A stretch of 15,853 nucleotides of DNA from an uncultured Bacteroides sp. (GCF_910578895.1 NZ_CAJTSC010000067.1:1-15853), one strand, 5' to 3'. Counted from the first letter of the stretch, positions 7,643-14,764 are shown. Numbers and translations are program-made. Notes: generated from the letters alone by a model not told the origin.

Positions 7643-8691
7643 CTTTTTCTCCTCTTTGGTTTATGTTTGTCCTTTTCGTTGTCATTCTCACCCCAGCCGC
7701 TTTCGTTTCCTCCACCTCCGCCACCGGATGAGACCTTGGCTTGGTGCGGTTGTACGCACAACTCCATGAGTGTGCCGATGGTCACTTGAACGATATTTGA
7801 ACCGGGTTCAGCAGGGATGCTTCCGTTGCCGTCCGCTTCCGCTTTGGCCGGTGACGGCTCTTTTATAAAAGTATCAGCCGTATTGTTGTGGAATCCCACA
7901 TCCTGCCGGGTCGGTTGTGGCTGTTCTTGCACACGGGGCTGCCATACCATACCCTCGGAAATTTGGTTCCCGAAGAGCCTGTCCAGCTTATAAAAACTCA
8001 TGCTCCGGTCTATTCGTGAGCCGCTGAACGAGATTTCATTCTTCGTGAACGATACTCCGATGATTTTACCTTTGCTCTTGTCATATTTGAAATTCGCCAC
8101 GATTCCTTGCTTTGCCAGCCTGTCGCACAAATCCGACCAGCAGTTACAACAGGGTAATGCCGCCTTGATAGCGTCATAGATTTGGTATTTCACCTTGTCC
8201 TTACCACGCAGGCGGTCACGCTTCACGTTCATCTTGCCCTTGGAGAAGTGCAGTCCGTATTCTCTCGTGAGAGCTTTGCATACTTTTACATTACGCACAT
8301 TATCGTTGCTGTCGCTGATGGTGTTCCCGTCATTGTCCACCCTGTTGGCCACGATATGCAGATGCTGATGTTCCCTGTCGGTATGGCGGCACACGATGTA
8401 CTGGATGTTCGTTATCCCCATGCGCCGCATATACTCACGGGCGATTTCGACCATCAGGTCATCTGTCAGCTTGGATGTGTCCTCGTGTGCGAAGTCCAGC
8501 GAGATATGATACACCGGATTTTTCAGCTTGTGCCCCGGCTTGTCGTCTGCCTGTCCCTGCATACTCCTTGCGATGGTGGCGTTGTCATCCAGCCTCACGT
8601 CCTTGCTGTCGATAAGCCTTGCCTTCTTCGGGTTGTTCACGTAGTTCACCACTTTGGCGAAACTCGCCCGCTTTTTCAAATCGCCCATCAT
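7639..8691 (-). CDS. mobB: MobB-type relaxase (350 aa)
   Basis: This is a relaxase that would nick the element at oriT and become attached to the transferred strand. Candidate catalytic Y17 lies in NYVNNPKKA. PVYHISLDF (59-67) precedes the metal-binding three-histidine motif HTDREHQHLHIVANRV (103-118), with H103, H110 and H112 and the trailing N116. This is the pfam Relaxase (PF03432) layout typical of Bacteroides mobilizable elements. The C-terminal third is low-complexity, with a glycine run (~328-333) and a very basic tail KPKRRKR. The gene overlaps mobA upstream and the membrane protein gene downstream by 4 nt each, forming a tight operon. Two adjacent ATGs are possible starts; the first overlaps the mobA stop. 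Confidence 0.9.
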   Translation of the reverse strand: MMGDLKKRASFAKVVNYVNNPKKARLIDSKDVRLDDNATIARSMQGQADDKPGHKLKNPVYHISLDFAHEDTSKLTDDLMVEIAREYMRRMGITNIQYIVCRHTDREHQHLHIVANRVDNDGNTISDSNDNVRNVKVCKALTREYGLHFSKGKMNVKRDRLRGKDKVKYQIYDAIKAALPCCNCWSDLCDRLAKQGIVANFKYDKSKGKIIGVSFTKNEISFSGSRIDRSMSFYKLDRLFGNQISEGMVWQPRVQEQPQPTRQDVGFHNNTADTFIKEPSPAKAEADGNGSIPAEPGSNIVQVTIGTLMELCVQPHQAKVSSGGGGGGNESGWGENDNEKDKHKPKRRKR

Positions 8692-9038
8692 ATCCTCTCT
8701 ATGATTTTATTGAACTCGTCCAGCAAGTCCATGATTTTGCCTTTCAAAAGAAAAAAGCCCTGCTGGTGCGCCATCTTCGTCAGTTGGTTCAAGTTGTTGC
8801 ATCCTCCCTCCAGCATCCTTATCTGCTGCCTGTCCTCCTGTGTCCGTGCCGCCACGACTTTGCCGTGCAGTAACAGTTCGCGCAGAAAGTGCGACGGTTT
8901 CTTGCCTGCATCGGTAATCCGTTTCATGACCGCTTTCCATTCGGCAAGCGTGAGCCGTGTGGATATGGTCTTTGTCCGCGCCTTGCCTTTTACCGTTTTG
9001 GGGCGGCCTCCCTTGTTCCTGTTCTCCTGATATGTCAT
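8688..9038 (-). CDS. mobA: MobA-type relaxosome accessory protein (116 aa)
   Basis: This is a small basic DNA-binding protein. The N-terminal GGRPKTVKGKARTK leads into a ribbon-helix-helix-like segment TISTRLTLAEWKAVMKRI, then KKPSHFLRELLLHGKV, the pattern of MobC/MobA relaxosome proteins (PF05713-like). The second half (NNLNQLTKMAHQQGF) matches the conserved NxLNQ region of the family. It would bind oriT and help the relaxase open the DNA. It is the first gene of the mobilization operon and sits directly downstream of the candidate oriT. Confidence 0.85.
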   Translation of the reverse strand: MTYQENRNKGGRPKTVKGKARTKTISTRLTLAEWKAVMKRITDAGKKPSHFLRELLLHGKVVAARTQEDRQQIRMLEGGCNNLNQLTKMAHQQGFFLLKGKIMDLLDEFNKIIERI

Positions 9039-9070
9039 ATCCGTTTTCTTTTATTCGTTAAACCGTTCTG

Positions 9071-9174
9071 TTTTTTAGGGCTGTAATCCGGGCTTGCCGT
9101 TTCCTGTGTGGCCGGGTCGCCGTTTGTGGCGTGGTTTTCGTGGACGAAAACATTAACTTGCCAGCCCTAAAAAA
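9071..9174. other. Candidate origin of transfer (oriT)
   Basis: The 229-bp gap upstream of mobA is rich in dyad symmetry. TTTTTTAGGGCTG (9071-9083) and CAGCCCTAAAAAA (9162-9174) form a perfect 13-bp inverted repeat. Inside are a 7-bp hairpin GTTTTCG/CGAAAAC (9134-9140/9145-9151, loop TGGA) and a short CGCC/GGCG hairpin (9118-9131). CTTGCC occurs at 9093, 9157 and 9197. Position and structure fit an oriT; the nick site cannot be assigned. Confidence 0.6.
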
Positions 9175-9267
9175 TATCCCTTCTAAAACGCTGTCGCTTG
9201 CCATCCCTGCCGCTTCATTCCTGTGGCTGTTTCCATTCCAGTGAGCCGGACAGCGTATTGCTATCCT

Positions 9268-9933
9268 CTAAAACAGGTGTGTTGTCGGCATCCACGATAG
9301 CATTTCCGCAGTGCCTTCCACTTCGCTTTCGGTTGTTGCAGCCGTTTCGGTTTCCGCTGTTCCTATACCTTCTATAATAGGATTGGAACCGATCGGATTC
9401 ATGGAAGGCAAGCCATCTGTTCCCTTAGCCGTTTCTTCTATCGGTTTTTCTTTCTTCTTCCTTGCCGAACTGCGGCGCAACGTCTCTAATTGTTGCCCGT
9501 TGAAAAGGAATACCCGTACCCCTTCGTATGCCTTGACTGTCTGGCGGTATGTCGGATTCTCGATGAGCCGCCCTGCTATCATCCACGACTTCACGCACAC
9601 CATGTCTATGATGGAAGTCACGGGATTGGAATCAACACGGATTAGCCCGCGTTCCGAGAAATCCTCCAACAGACGGGACACCGCCTTGCGACCGATACCC
9701 CATTCCTTGGCCAATACCAGCATGGAGCCGTCCACCTGTCCGGAATGGACGGCATAGCCCAATCCCCGTTTGGTGTTCTGCACTTCCGAAACCGCCATCT
9801 TCGACAAAAGGGAAAGAAGATAGGTAAGGTTGCATATTCCGTCCGTGCTCCCGTGCAGGAAGTACCATGCCTCCACAGGCATTGCCATCTCCAATTTGTA
9901 GCACGGCAAAACAAGCTGTTTCAAATTCTTCAT
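9268..9933 (-). CDS. Winged-helix-like DNA-binding protein (221 aa)
   Basis: I do not recognise a named family. Residues ~70-100 (MLVLAKEWGIGRKAVSRLLEDFSERGLI) read as a helix-turn-helix with a following wing-like strand (IRVDSNPVTSIIDMVCV), as in replication-initiator or GntR-like domains. The middle (105-150) is a mixed alpha/beta extension. The C-terminal 60 residues are low-complexity and acidic, probably disordered. The gene lies 33 nt downstream of the excisionase-like HTH gene and upstream of the candidate oriT and mobA, in the same direction. A role in control of mobilization or in element replication is possible but inferred from position. Confidence 0.6.
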   Translation of the reverse strand: MKNLKQLVLPCYKLEMAMPVEAWYFLHGSTDGICNLTYLLSLLSKMAVSEVQNTKRGLGYAVHSGQVDGSMLVLAKEWGIGRKAVSRLLEDFSERGLIRVDSNPVTSIIDMVCVKSWMIAGRLIENPTYRQTVKAYEGVRVFLFNGQQLETLRRSSARKKKEKPIEETAKGTDGLPSMNPIGSNPIIEGIGTAETETAATTESEVEGTAEMLSWMPTTHLF

Positions 9934-9966
9934 AAGCCTTGATTTTTTTGTTGTGCGTCTTACAAA

Positions 9967-10278
9967 TTATCCCTTGGCGTTCTTGTCAGCCTTCCTGTTG
10001 GTGGCTTTCAGGCTCTTGATGCGGTCTATCTGTTCCTTGGGAAACAGGACACGCCGTCCTATCCGCTGCCCCTTGATGTGTCCTAACTTCTCGTGCCGCC
10101 AGATGGTCGCTATGCTCACGCCCCATTTCTCCGCCAGTTGCCGGATGGTGTAATACTCCGATGTGTCCTGTGGTGCCTGTTCCTGCCGGTATTCCTCAAA
10201 CGCGCACCTCACGCTTGCGCCGATAAGCTGTTGAAGCTCGTCGCGCGATACCAGTACCATTTCTGTCTTATCTGTCAT
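9967..10278 (-). CDS. Excisionase-like helix-turn-helix protein (103 aa)
   Basis: Residues 42-90 form a MerR/excisionase-type HTH_17 domain: EYYTIRQLAEKWGVSIATIWRH, then GHIKGQRIGRRVLFPKEQID, where the HTH is followed by the basic wing that fits DNA. The N-terminal ~35 residues (LVSRDELQQLIGASVRCAFEEY) are a helical segment common to such proteins on Bacteroides elements. It probably acts as the recombination directionality factor for the integrase encoded to the right, or as a regulator of excision and mobilization genes. A good -7 box (10306-10313) gives a leader of about 20 nt, so it appears to head the HTH-to-mobilization transcript. Confidence 0.8.
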   Translation of the reverse strand: MTDKTEMVLVSRDELQQLIGASVRCAFEEYRQEQAPQDTSEYYTIRQLAEKWGVSIATIWRHEKLGHIKGQRIGRRVLFPKEQIDRIKSLKATNRKADKNAKG

Positions 10279-10305
10279 AATTCACTGATTTTAAGTTCAT
10301 GGCGG

Positions 10306-10313
10306 CAAAGGTA
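10306..10313 (-). promoter_or_regulatory. -7 box of the HTH/mobilization transcript
   Basis: The minus strand reads TACCTTTG followed by C, matching TAnnTTTG. It lies 27 nt upstream of the HTH gene start, which puts the predicted transcription start near 10298. The -33 region is not clear. No other -7 box is visible further downstream before mobA or the invertase, so this may serve the whole HTH-221aa-mobABC-invertase run. Confidence 0.5.
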
Positions 10314-10365
10314 TGGCAATAATAAAACCTGTGAATTTGTGGTATTCTGTGAAATGACACCGCAT

Positions 10366-10401
10366 GAAAAAAGCCGTCAAACAACTGGTGCTTAACGGCT
10401 T
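10366..10401 (-). terminator. Terminator of the integrase/unknown-protein operon
   Basis: Arms AAGCCGT (10371-10377) and ACGGCTT (10395-10401) form a stem with a 17-nt loop. Read on the minus strand it is followed by a run of six T residues (complement of 10367-10372). It lies about 50 nt past the stop of the 396-aa gene and before the HTH gene promoter, and separates the two transcripts. Confidence 0.7.
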
Positions 10402-10451
10402 GTGGAAGTCTGTGGGTTGTGGTGAATTGTAGCCACCTGTGGGTTATGTCA

Positions 10452-11642
10452 CTATTTTATCATGGGAAGCAGTTCTTTGAGCTTCGCTATAAAGGTTTTC
10501 TCCACATTATACTTGGCGAGGCTTTCGGGTGTCAGACCCATAGAACGGGCTGCGGCTTCCCTGTAACCTTTCCAGTCCTTGAAGTAGGCTTTGGACAGCA
10601 GGATGGCGACACAGCGCATCTTGCCTTTCACGCAACTGCCGTATATCGTGGAATAGTCGGCACGCATGACGGCACGGAGAAAGTCCCGGTCGGAAACGGC
10701 ATTGCCGTCCAATAACGGCTTGCCCTTGTCGGGGCCGCTCTGCACGGTGAAAGTGGAAAGGAAACGGTACAGCCTTAAAACGGGAACTTGCGCGGTCGTA
10801 CTGAACGCGCCGCCTTGCATTGTATCTGTGGCGATAAAACCGGATGACGCTTCTTCCGTACAAGAGGGTATTGTTTTGGATGTTGCCGACTTGGACTCGT
10901 TCTCATGCAGCACGTTTCTTTTGACATATCCCATCGTCATGGCGATATGGAACATCTTTATTCCGGCAGACTGTGCTTTCACATCATCATTTTGGGGCAG
11001 CATGGAAAGGTGGATGGCTTCCGCAAAATATTCCGTGAAGAGTTGCGCCAAATCCTTGTCGTTGGCATTGACAATATACTCCTTGACGGCTTGGATTTTC
11101 ACCTTATCCACTTTGGCAAGTGAGGCATACATTTCTTTCCCTCTGTTCCCGTCTGAATCCTTTGCACACTTCCGTATGGCGGCACGGATAGTGTCGATGC
11201 AGTCGGTGGCTTCGGTACGTGTCATTGGCTTGGGAGAAATATCAGAACCTTCCGGCGATACTTTCTCCTGTTCTTTTTCGGGAAAGAAGTATTGACTTAT
11301 GACTTCCATGCTCAGGTAAGCTACCCCTGTACGGAAAGCCGCCTTGTTCAAGTCCGCATATTTGGAGCAGATGCCATGAAGCATTTTCGTGTCATCGTGA
11401 AGTTCGACAAACTTCCGTGCCAGCTCCTTGTCCTCGTGTTCGGTGATATATTCCCTGATGCCGGCCAAAAGAAAAGGCAGGGGCTTCAGGCTGTATCTGA
11501 TGTTCCGGCAAATCTCCTTGCAATCCGTTTCGCCACTGCCTGAAGACTTGCCGGCAAGCGATTCCGCAAGTTTCAGGCTCTCACTGATTACGTTGGACAG
11601 TTTGAACAGGTCGCTAATGATGTCAAACCTTGATTTTTCCAT
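10452..11642 (-). CDS. Unrecognised element-encoded protein (396 aa)
   Basis: I do not recognise the family. The ATG at 11642 is preferred over an in-frame GTG at 11648, because AGGAGG (11648-11653 on the minus strand) lies 5 nt upstream of the ATG and overlaps the GTG. The protein is soluble and mainly helical, with an acidic/serine-rich break near residues 120-140 and another near 250-275. A C-terminal part follows (about 300-396) with patterns such as DFLRAVMRADYSTIYG, YFKDWKGYREAAARSMGLTP and a final lysine-rich helix. No enzymatic motif, signal peptide or membrane helix is seen. The gene follows the integrase stop within 10 nt, so the two are co-transcribed. A role in integration, excision or maintenance is plausible but unproven. 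Confidence 0.7.
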   Translation of the reverse strand: MEKSRFDIISDLFKLSNVISESLKLAESLAGKSSGSGETDCKEICRNIRYSLKPLPFLLAGIREYITEHEDKELARKFVELHDDTKMLHGICSKYADLNKAAFRTGVAYLSMEVISQYFFPEKEQEKVSPEGSDISPKPMTRTEATDCIDTIRAAIRKCAKDSDGNRGKEMYASLAKVDKVKIQAVKEYIVNANDKDLAQLFTEYFAEAIHLSMLPQNDDVKAQSAGIKMFHIAMTMGYVKRNVLHENESKSATSKTIPSCTEEASSGFIATDTMQGGAFSTTAQVPVLRLYRFLSTFTVQSGPDKGKPLLDGNAVSDRDFLRAVMRADYSTIYGSCVKGKMRCVAILLSKAYFKDWKGYREAAARSMGLTPESLAKYNVEKTFIAKLKELLPMIK

Positions 11643-11652
11643 AAGCACCTCC

Positions 11653-13023
11653 TTATATTTCGATGATACCCTTGAAATCCTTTAACGCTATGACGGCCTT
11701 TTCCTCCGCGTCCAGTTTCAGGTAGCGGCGCAGTTGCGCCTCGCTGCTGTGTCCCGTGATGGCTTGGATGGAAGGCAGAGGGACGCCAGCCTTGTATGCG
11801 TTGGTGGCGAAACTTCTCCGGGCTGTATGGGAAAGAAGCATATCGCAGAACCTCCTTCCACGTTTGGGGTTGAGCCGCTTCTCGTCAAAGCCGCAGTCAT
11901 GTATCCAGCCGAGCAACAGGCCGATGGTCTTCACCAGCTTGTTCATTTCATTGGGATGAACCGGAGGTAACTTACCGTCATACTTGGCAAGTATGGCTCT
12001 TACTCGCCTGTCAACGGGGATATAGACTTTCTTTTCCGTCTTCTGCTGGGTGATGAGTATGAACTCCGTGCCGCCGATTTCCGTTATCATGTCCTCGCAT
12101 ATCCTTGAATAGTCGGAAACACGCTGCCCGGTCAGACAGCCCACGATGAAAATGTCCCTCACGTGCTCCAGCGTCCTGATATGGGTAATCCTGCATTTGG
12201 AAAGTTGTGCCAATTTTTCGTCCTCGCTGATGTCAAGTGATTCCAGTCTCTTTTTCACAGCCTCCTTGGTGGAAAGGTCGAGGTCGAGCATTTCCTGTAT
12301 CTGTTCCGGCGTGAGGTAGATGTTGTCCACCTCCTCCTTTTTCGGCACGAAGTCGGAATGACGGAAATCATCGCATTTGGTCAGCTTGTCCTCGTAGGCC
12401 GCCTTTGCCACCGTGCGGACATCGGTCATATACGAGTTGATGGCGTTGGGCATCAAGCCCCGTTCTTTCCAGTAACCGACAAGGCTGTTGCGTGTCTCCA
12501 TCGTCATGTCATCCAGTCCGAGTTTGCGGTGTGTTTCCTTTTGGTAGTTGCGAATCTGTTTTTGGATAATGCGCAGACCTTTTATATAGGCAGGTGATAC
12601 TTTCACGGTACGGCCTTTCTTGGTGCGCCGTCCGATTTCCATGTCTTCTATATAAGAGGTGAGGAAATCCTCAAACAGCATCCGGCCTTTGGGCTTGACC
12701 TCCACAATCTGCATCATACCGTTGAGCACGTCGTGTTTCACGCTCTCGATGATGTTCTTGGCCTCCTTGGGATTGAAGCCGTCCGCCTCGAATGCCGCCT
12801 TTATCCTCGCGAGGACTTGGGCGAACTGCCCGTACTTTATCCCGATGCTTGACATCAGGGCTGACGAGGTGTATTGCAGGCTGCGGTACTTTTCCCATTC
12901 AAGTTGCTTGATGGTGAAGCCCGTTACGACTTTCATGTTCGCCTTTCCGCTGCGCACACGGGCATAGATGGAACCGTAGTCCTCCTTTCCTGCCTTGGAT
13001 GATTTGATGAAGATGAAATCCAT
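11653..13023 (-). CDS. int: Tyrosine integrase of the mobilizable element (456 aa)
   Basis: This is the likely integrase/excisionase recombinase of the element. The catalytic residues are present: R301 in GCLTGQRVSDYS, H399-x-x-R402 in SHTARRSF, H425 in ITGHSS, and nucleophile Y434 in LRRYLKLD. A lysine in QQKTEKK (~328) is the expected beta-strand lysine. The N-terminal ~110 residues match the arm-binding domain of Bacteroidetes integrases (GSIYARVRSGKANMKVVTG), and a SAM-like core-binding domain covers ~115-215. It differs from the 403-aa recombinase in the Arg I region (TGQRVSDY versus TRGMSFID), in keeping with an integrase rather than an invertase role. It lies at the right edge of the element with its promoter just upstream, and heads a two-gene unit with the 396-aa protein. 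Confidence 0.9.
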   Translation of the reverse strand: MDFIFIKSSKAGKEDYGSIYARVRSGKANMKVVTGFTIKQLEWEKYRSLQYTSSALMSSIGIKYGQFAQVLARIKAAFEADGFNPKEAKNIIESVKHDVLNGMMQIVEVKPKGRMLFEDFLTSYIEDMEIGRRTKKGRTVKVSPAYIKGLRIIQKQIRNYQKETHRKLGLDDMTMETRNSLVGYWKERGLMPNAINSYMTDVRTVAKAAYEDKLTKCDDFRHSDFVPKKEEVDNIYLTPEQIQEMLDLDLSTKEAVKKRLESLDISEDEKLAQLSKCRITHIRTLEHVRDIFIVGCLTGQRVSDYSRICEDMITEIGGTEFILITQQKTEKKVYIPVDRRVRAILAKYDGKLPPVHPNEMNKLVKTIGLLLGWIHDCGFDEKRLNPKRGRRFCDMLLSHTARRSFATNAYKAGVPLPSIQAITGHSSEAQLRRYLKLDAEEKAVIALKDFKGIIEI

Positions 13024-13051
13024 ACGCGATATATCCTTTGGTTACATGATG

Positions 13052-13059
13052 CAAAGGTA
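13052..13059 (-). promoter_or_regulatory. -7 box of the integrase gene
   Basis: TACCTTTG (followed by C) on the minus strand lies 28 nt upstream of the integrase ATG, giving a predicted leader of ~22 nt. A TTTG occurs 25 nt further upstream (13085-13088 complement), longer than usual spacing. The 13060-13214 stretch beyond it is AT-rich with no gene; the element's right attachment site probably lies in or near it, but I cannot fix it. Confidence 0.5.
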
Positions 13060-13214
13060 CAAAATATATCCCGAAATATAGTATCAAACAGTACCAATAT
13101 TTTCTAAAACCGTGAAATTTCGTGAGTATTCAAACCAAATGAAAATATCTGCAAATAACTGATATACAAAGATAACCTATAAAACGGAATTTCACTGAAT
13201 ATATTTAGTGGATA

Positions 13215-13439
13215 GTGGACTACTACACCAAACTGTCCGACTTCCACGCCCAGTTCCGTGCCATCGGTACGAACTACAATCAGGTCGTTAAAGAGTTGCG
13301 CATCCACTTTTCGGAGAAGAAGGCGATGGCGTTGCTCTACAAGTTGGAGAAACATACCATCGACCTTGTGAAACTGAGTCGGGAGATTGTGGAACTTTCA
13401 AGGGAGATGTATGCCAAGTGGGAACAACAGAAGGAATAA
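13215..13439 (+). pseudogene. Truncated C-terminal fragment of a MobA/BfmA-type protein
   Basis: The 74-codon reading frame (YYTKLSDFHAQFRAIGTNYNQ, then HFSEKKAMALLYKLEKHT) matches from memory the C-terminal half of MobA-type mobilization proteins of Bacteroides conjugative transposons, including the IGTNYNQ signature. The first usable start is a GTG at 13215, with an in-frame TAG at 13206-13208 just before it and no N-terminal RHH domain. There is no convincing ribosome-binding site. No relaxase gene follows as it would in an intact element. It is most likely a remnant left by insertion or deletion at the right boundary of the integrated DNA. It may mean the element entered an older conjugative transposon. 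It is a different family member from the intact mobA at 8688-9038. Confidence 0.6.
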
Positions 13440-13584
13440 TTCCATAACATATTGAAGAAACTTAGCTGATTTCCAGTATCGTTGATAAACTCAGGCTGCC
13501 AAACAATATTATTGCTGACCATATCCCAATTGGGTATCTGAAACTTTACTTAAGAATAAAATCCATCAAAAGAATTTATAAAAG

Positions 13585-13624
13585 AGCCGTATCATTGCTT
13601 ATGAGTGGCATGATACGGCTTTTT
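13585..13624. terminator. Bidirectional terminator below the regulator gene
   Basis: An 11-bp perfect stem (AGCCGTATCAT 13585-13595 with ATGATACGGCT 13610-13620) and a 14-nt loop are followed by TTTT on the plus strand and CTTTTAT on the minus strand. It lies about 40 nt past the stop of the LuxR-type regulator and so most likely terminates it. Between the mobA fragment and this hairpin (13440-13584) I see only AT-rich DNA. Confidence 0.8.
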
Positions 13625-13660
13625 GATGTACCTATTCAAAAAGTTTGTGCCAAATGCTAT

Positions 13661-14614
13661 TCATTTGATGTCTGCAATATTTATCAGATTATTGGCGATT
13701 GCATAAATCACAAGACCTGCCGAAGAATGTATCTGTAATTTATTTGAAATGTTTCTACGGTGGGTCGTAACTGTATTTACAGATATACACAATTCTTCCG
13801 CAATTTCTTTATTACTCTTGCCTTTGGTTAAACAAACAAGAATATCTTTCTCTCGGTCACTCAATTCTTCCACTTTTTCGTTTCCAGTGAAATTGTTTTG
13901 TACATCATCGGTATAAACAATTTTTCCACTTCTATGTAGTTGCTGTTCTACAAGTTTAACGGCAGGAACAAATAGTTTGTCTTCAATCTTGCAATGGGAT
14001 GTTAAATCCTGTTCGCAAAATAAGATTTCCAACAAAACTGCATTTAGCAAATAGTTATTCTTTTCAGGATAATAGCGTATGATTATATCTTTCAATTCTT
14101 TAAGTTTATAACCAATAGGAGTATGTTTTCCTGCAAACGCTGAAATATTATAGTTACGATTAAGAAAACCCTGTAACAGTTGTTCGACATAGGTAAAAAC
14201 AACTTGATTTTCATACTCCATATGCTTTTTTACCTCCGCTACATATTCGTCATAGAAACGAATAATTAGTACGGCTATATCATTGTTGCCAGAACAGTCT
14301 ATGGCTTCAATGAGTTTCCGGCGGATATTAGGCAGATTGAATCCCAAATAATATTCGTGAGCCTGTTTCAAATATCCCATAAGAGAAGACAAAGAGAGTG
14401 TGTCATAATTACAGATTCCCTTTACTACAAAGTTCACAACTGCTAAAAATGTCCTTTCATCTACATTGTGCGCACGACATACCTCCCCGACAGATTTGTC
14501 TCCAAATCCCAAAGGTAGCCCAAACCGTCCCATTACAAGGATGAGCGAATTGTGTTTCTTGACAATATCCCGCATTTTTTCATTGGGTTTATATCCTATG
14601 TCATTATTACTCAT
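13661..14614 (-). CDS. Hemerythrin (RIC-like)-LuxR fusion transcription regulator (317 aa)
   Basis: Residues ~12-65 resemble the ScdA_N/DUF542 domain of iron-centre repair proteins, without its cysteine pair. Residues 75-225 read as a hemerythrin four-helix bundle with six candidate di-iron ligands: H86, H131, E135 (HMEYE), H164, H207 and E211 (HCKIE). Spacing is 45/4/29/43/4, close to that of E. coli YtfE as I recall it. Residues 251-305 are a LuxR-type HTH (LSDREKDILVCLTKGKSNKEIAEEL, then VNTVTTHRRNISNKL). The protein should therefore couple an oxygen-, nitric-oxide- or iron-responsive di-iron site to DNA binding. It is divergent from a calycin-like/HmuY haem-uptake locus and shares mirrored promoters with it, so that operon and its own gene are likely targets. 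Its gene is distinctly AT-rich compared with the GC-rich neighbours. Confidence 0.8.
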   Translation of the reverse strand: MSNNDIGYKPNEKMRDIVKKHNSLILVMGRFGLPLGFGDKSVGEVCRAHNVDERTFLAVVNFVVKGICNYDTLSLSSLMGYLKQAHEYYLGFNLPNIRRKLIEAIDCSGNNDIAVLIIRFYDEYVAEVKKHMEYENQVVFTYVEQLLQGFLNRNYNISAFAGKHTPIGYKLKELKDIIIRYYPEKNNYLLNAVLLEILFCEQDLTSHCKIEDKLFVPAVKLVEQQLHRSGKIVYTDDVQNNFTGNEKVEELSDREKDILVCLTKGKSNKEIAEELCISVNTVTTHRRNISNKLQIHSSAGLVIYAIANNLINIADIK

Positions 14615-14644
14615 AATACAGTTTTATCGAATTGTTTGATGCTG

Positions 14645-14675
14645 CAAAATTACTCATATAATATATAACTGACAA
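14645..14675 (-). promoter_or_regulatory. Promoter of the hemerythrin-LuxR regulator
   Basis: Read on the minus strand: TTG (14675-14673), 20 nt, then TAATTTTG (14652-14645), a strong match to the Bacteroidales sigma-70 consensus. It is embedded in an extended sequence AGTATTGT-N19-TAATTTTGCAGC that recurs in mirror image at the divergent promoter. Confidence 0.75.
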
Positions 14676-14686
14676 TACTTAAAAAG

Positions 14687-14706
14687 CATGATAACAGCGT
14701 ATCATG
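14687..14706. promoter_or_regulatory. Inverted-repeat operator candidate between divergent promoters
   Basis: CATGATA (14687-14693) and TATCATG (14700-14706) are perfect 7-bp arms around a 6-nt spacer, located between the two outward-facing promoters. The size suits a dimeric HTH regulator such as the adjacent LuxR-type protein. The assignment to that protein is inferred. Confidence 0.45.
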
Positions 14707-14733
14707 TAGTCCCAAAATACTAAAATGAGAGTA

Positions 14734-14764
14734 TTGTTCACCCTGAGATTCCGGGGTAATTTTG
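14734..14764 (+). promoter_or_regulatory. Promoter of the calycin-like/HmuY operon
   Basis: TTG (14734-14736), 20 nt, TAATTTTG (14757-14764) is a near-consensus Bacteroidales promoter. The predicted start near 14771 leaves a ~30-nt A-rich leader before the ATG at 14801. The surrounding sequence repeats that of the divergent promoter. Confidence 0.8.

Noticed and set aside
111..13068. ACAAAATATA at both 111-120 and 13059-13068 as attachment-site direct repeats
   Set aside because: Only 10 bp, low-complexity and AT-rich, and the right copy overlaps the integrase promoter by one base. It is too weak to call as att sites.
13337..13522. Minus-strand 61-codon frame overlapping the mobA fragment
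   Set aside because: No recognisable similarity, no ribosome-binding site, and it overlaps the fragment that does match a family.
13525..13534. CCCAATTGGG palindrome as an operator
   Set aside because: A single 10-bp palindrome with no flanking symmetry and no nearby promoter.
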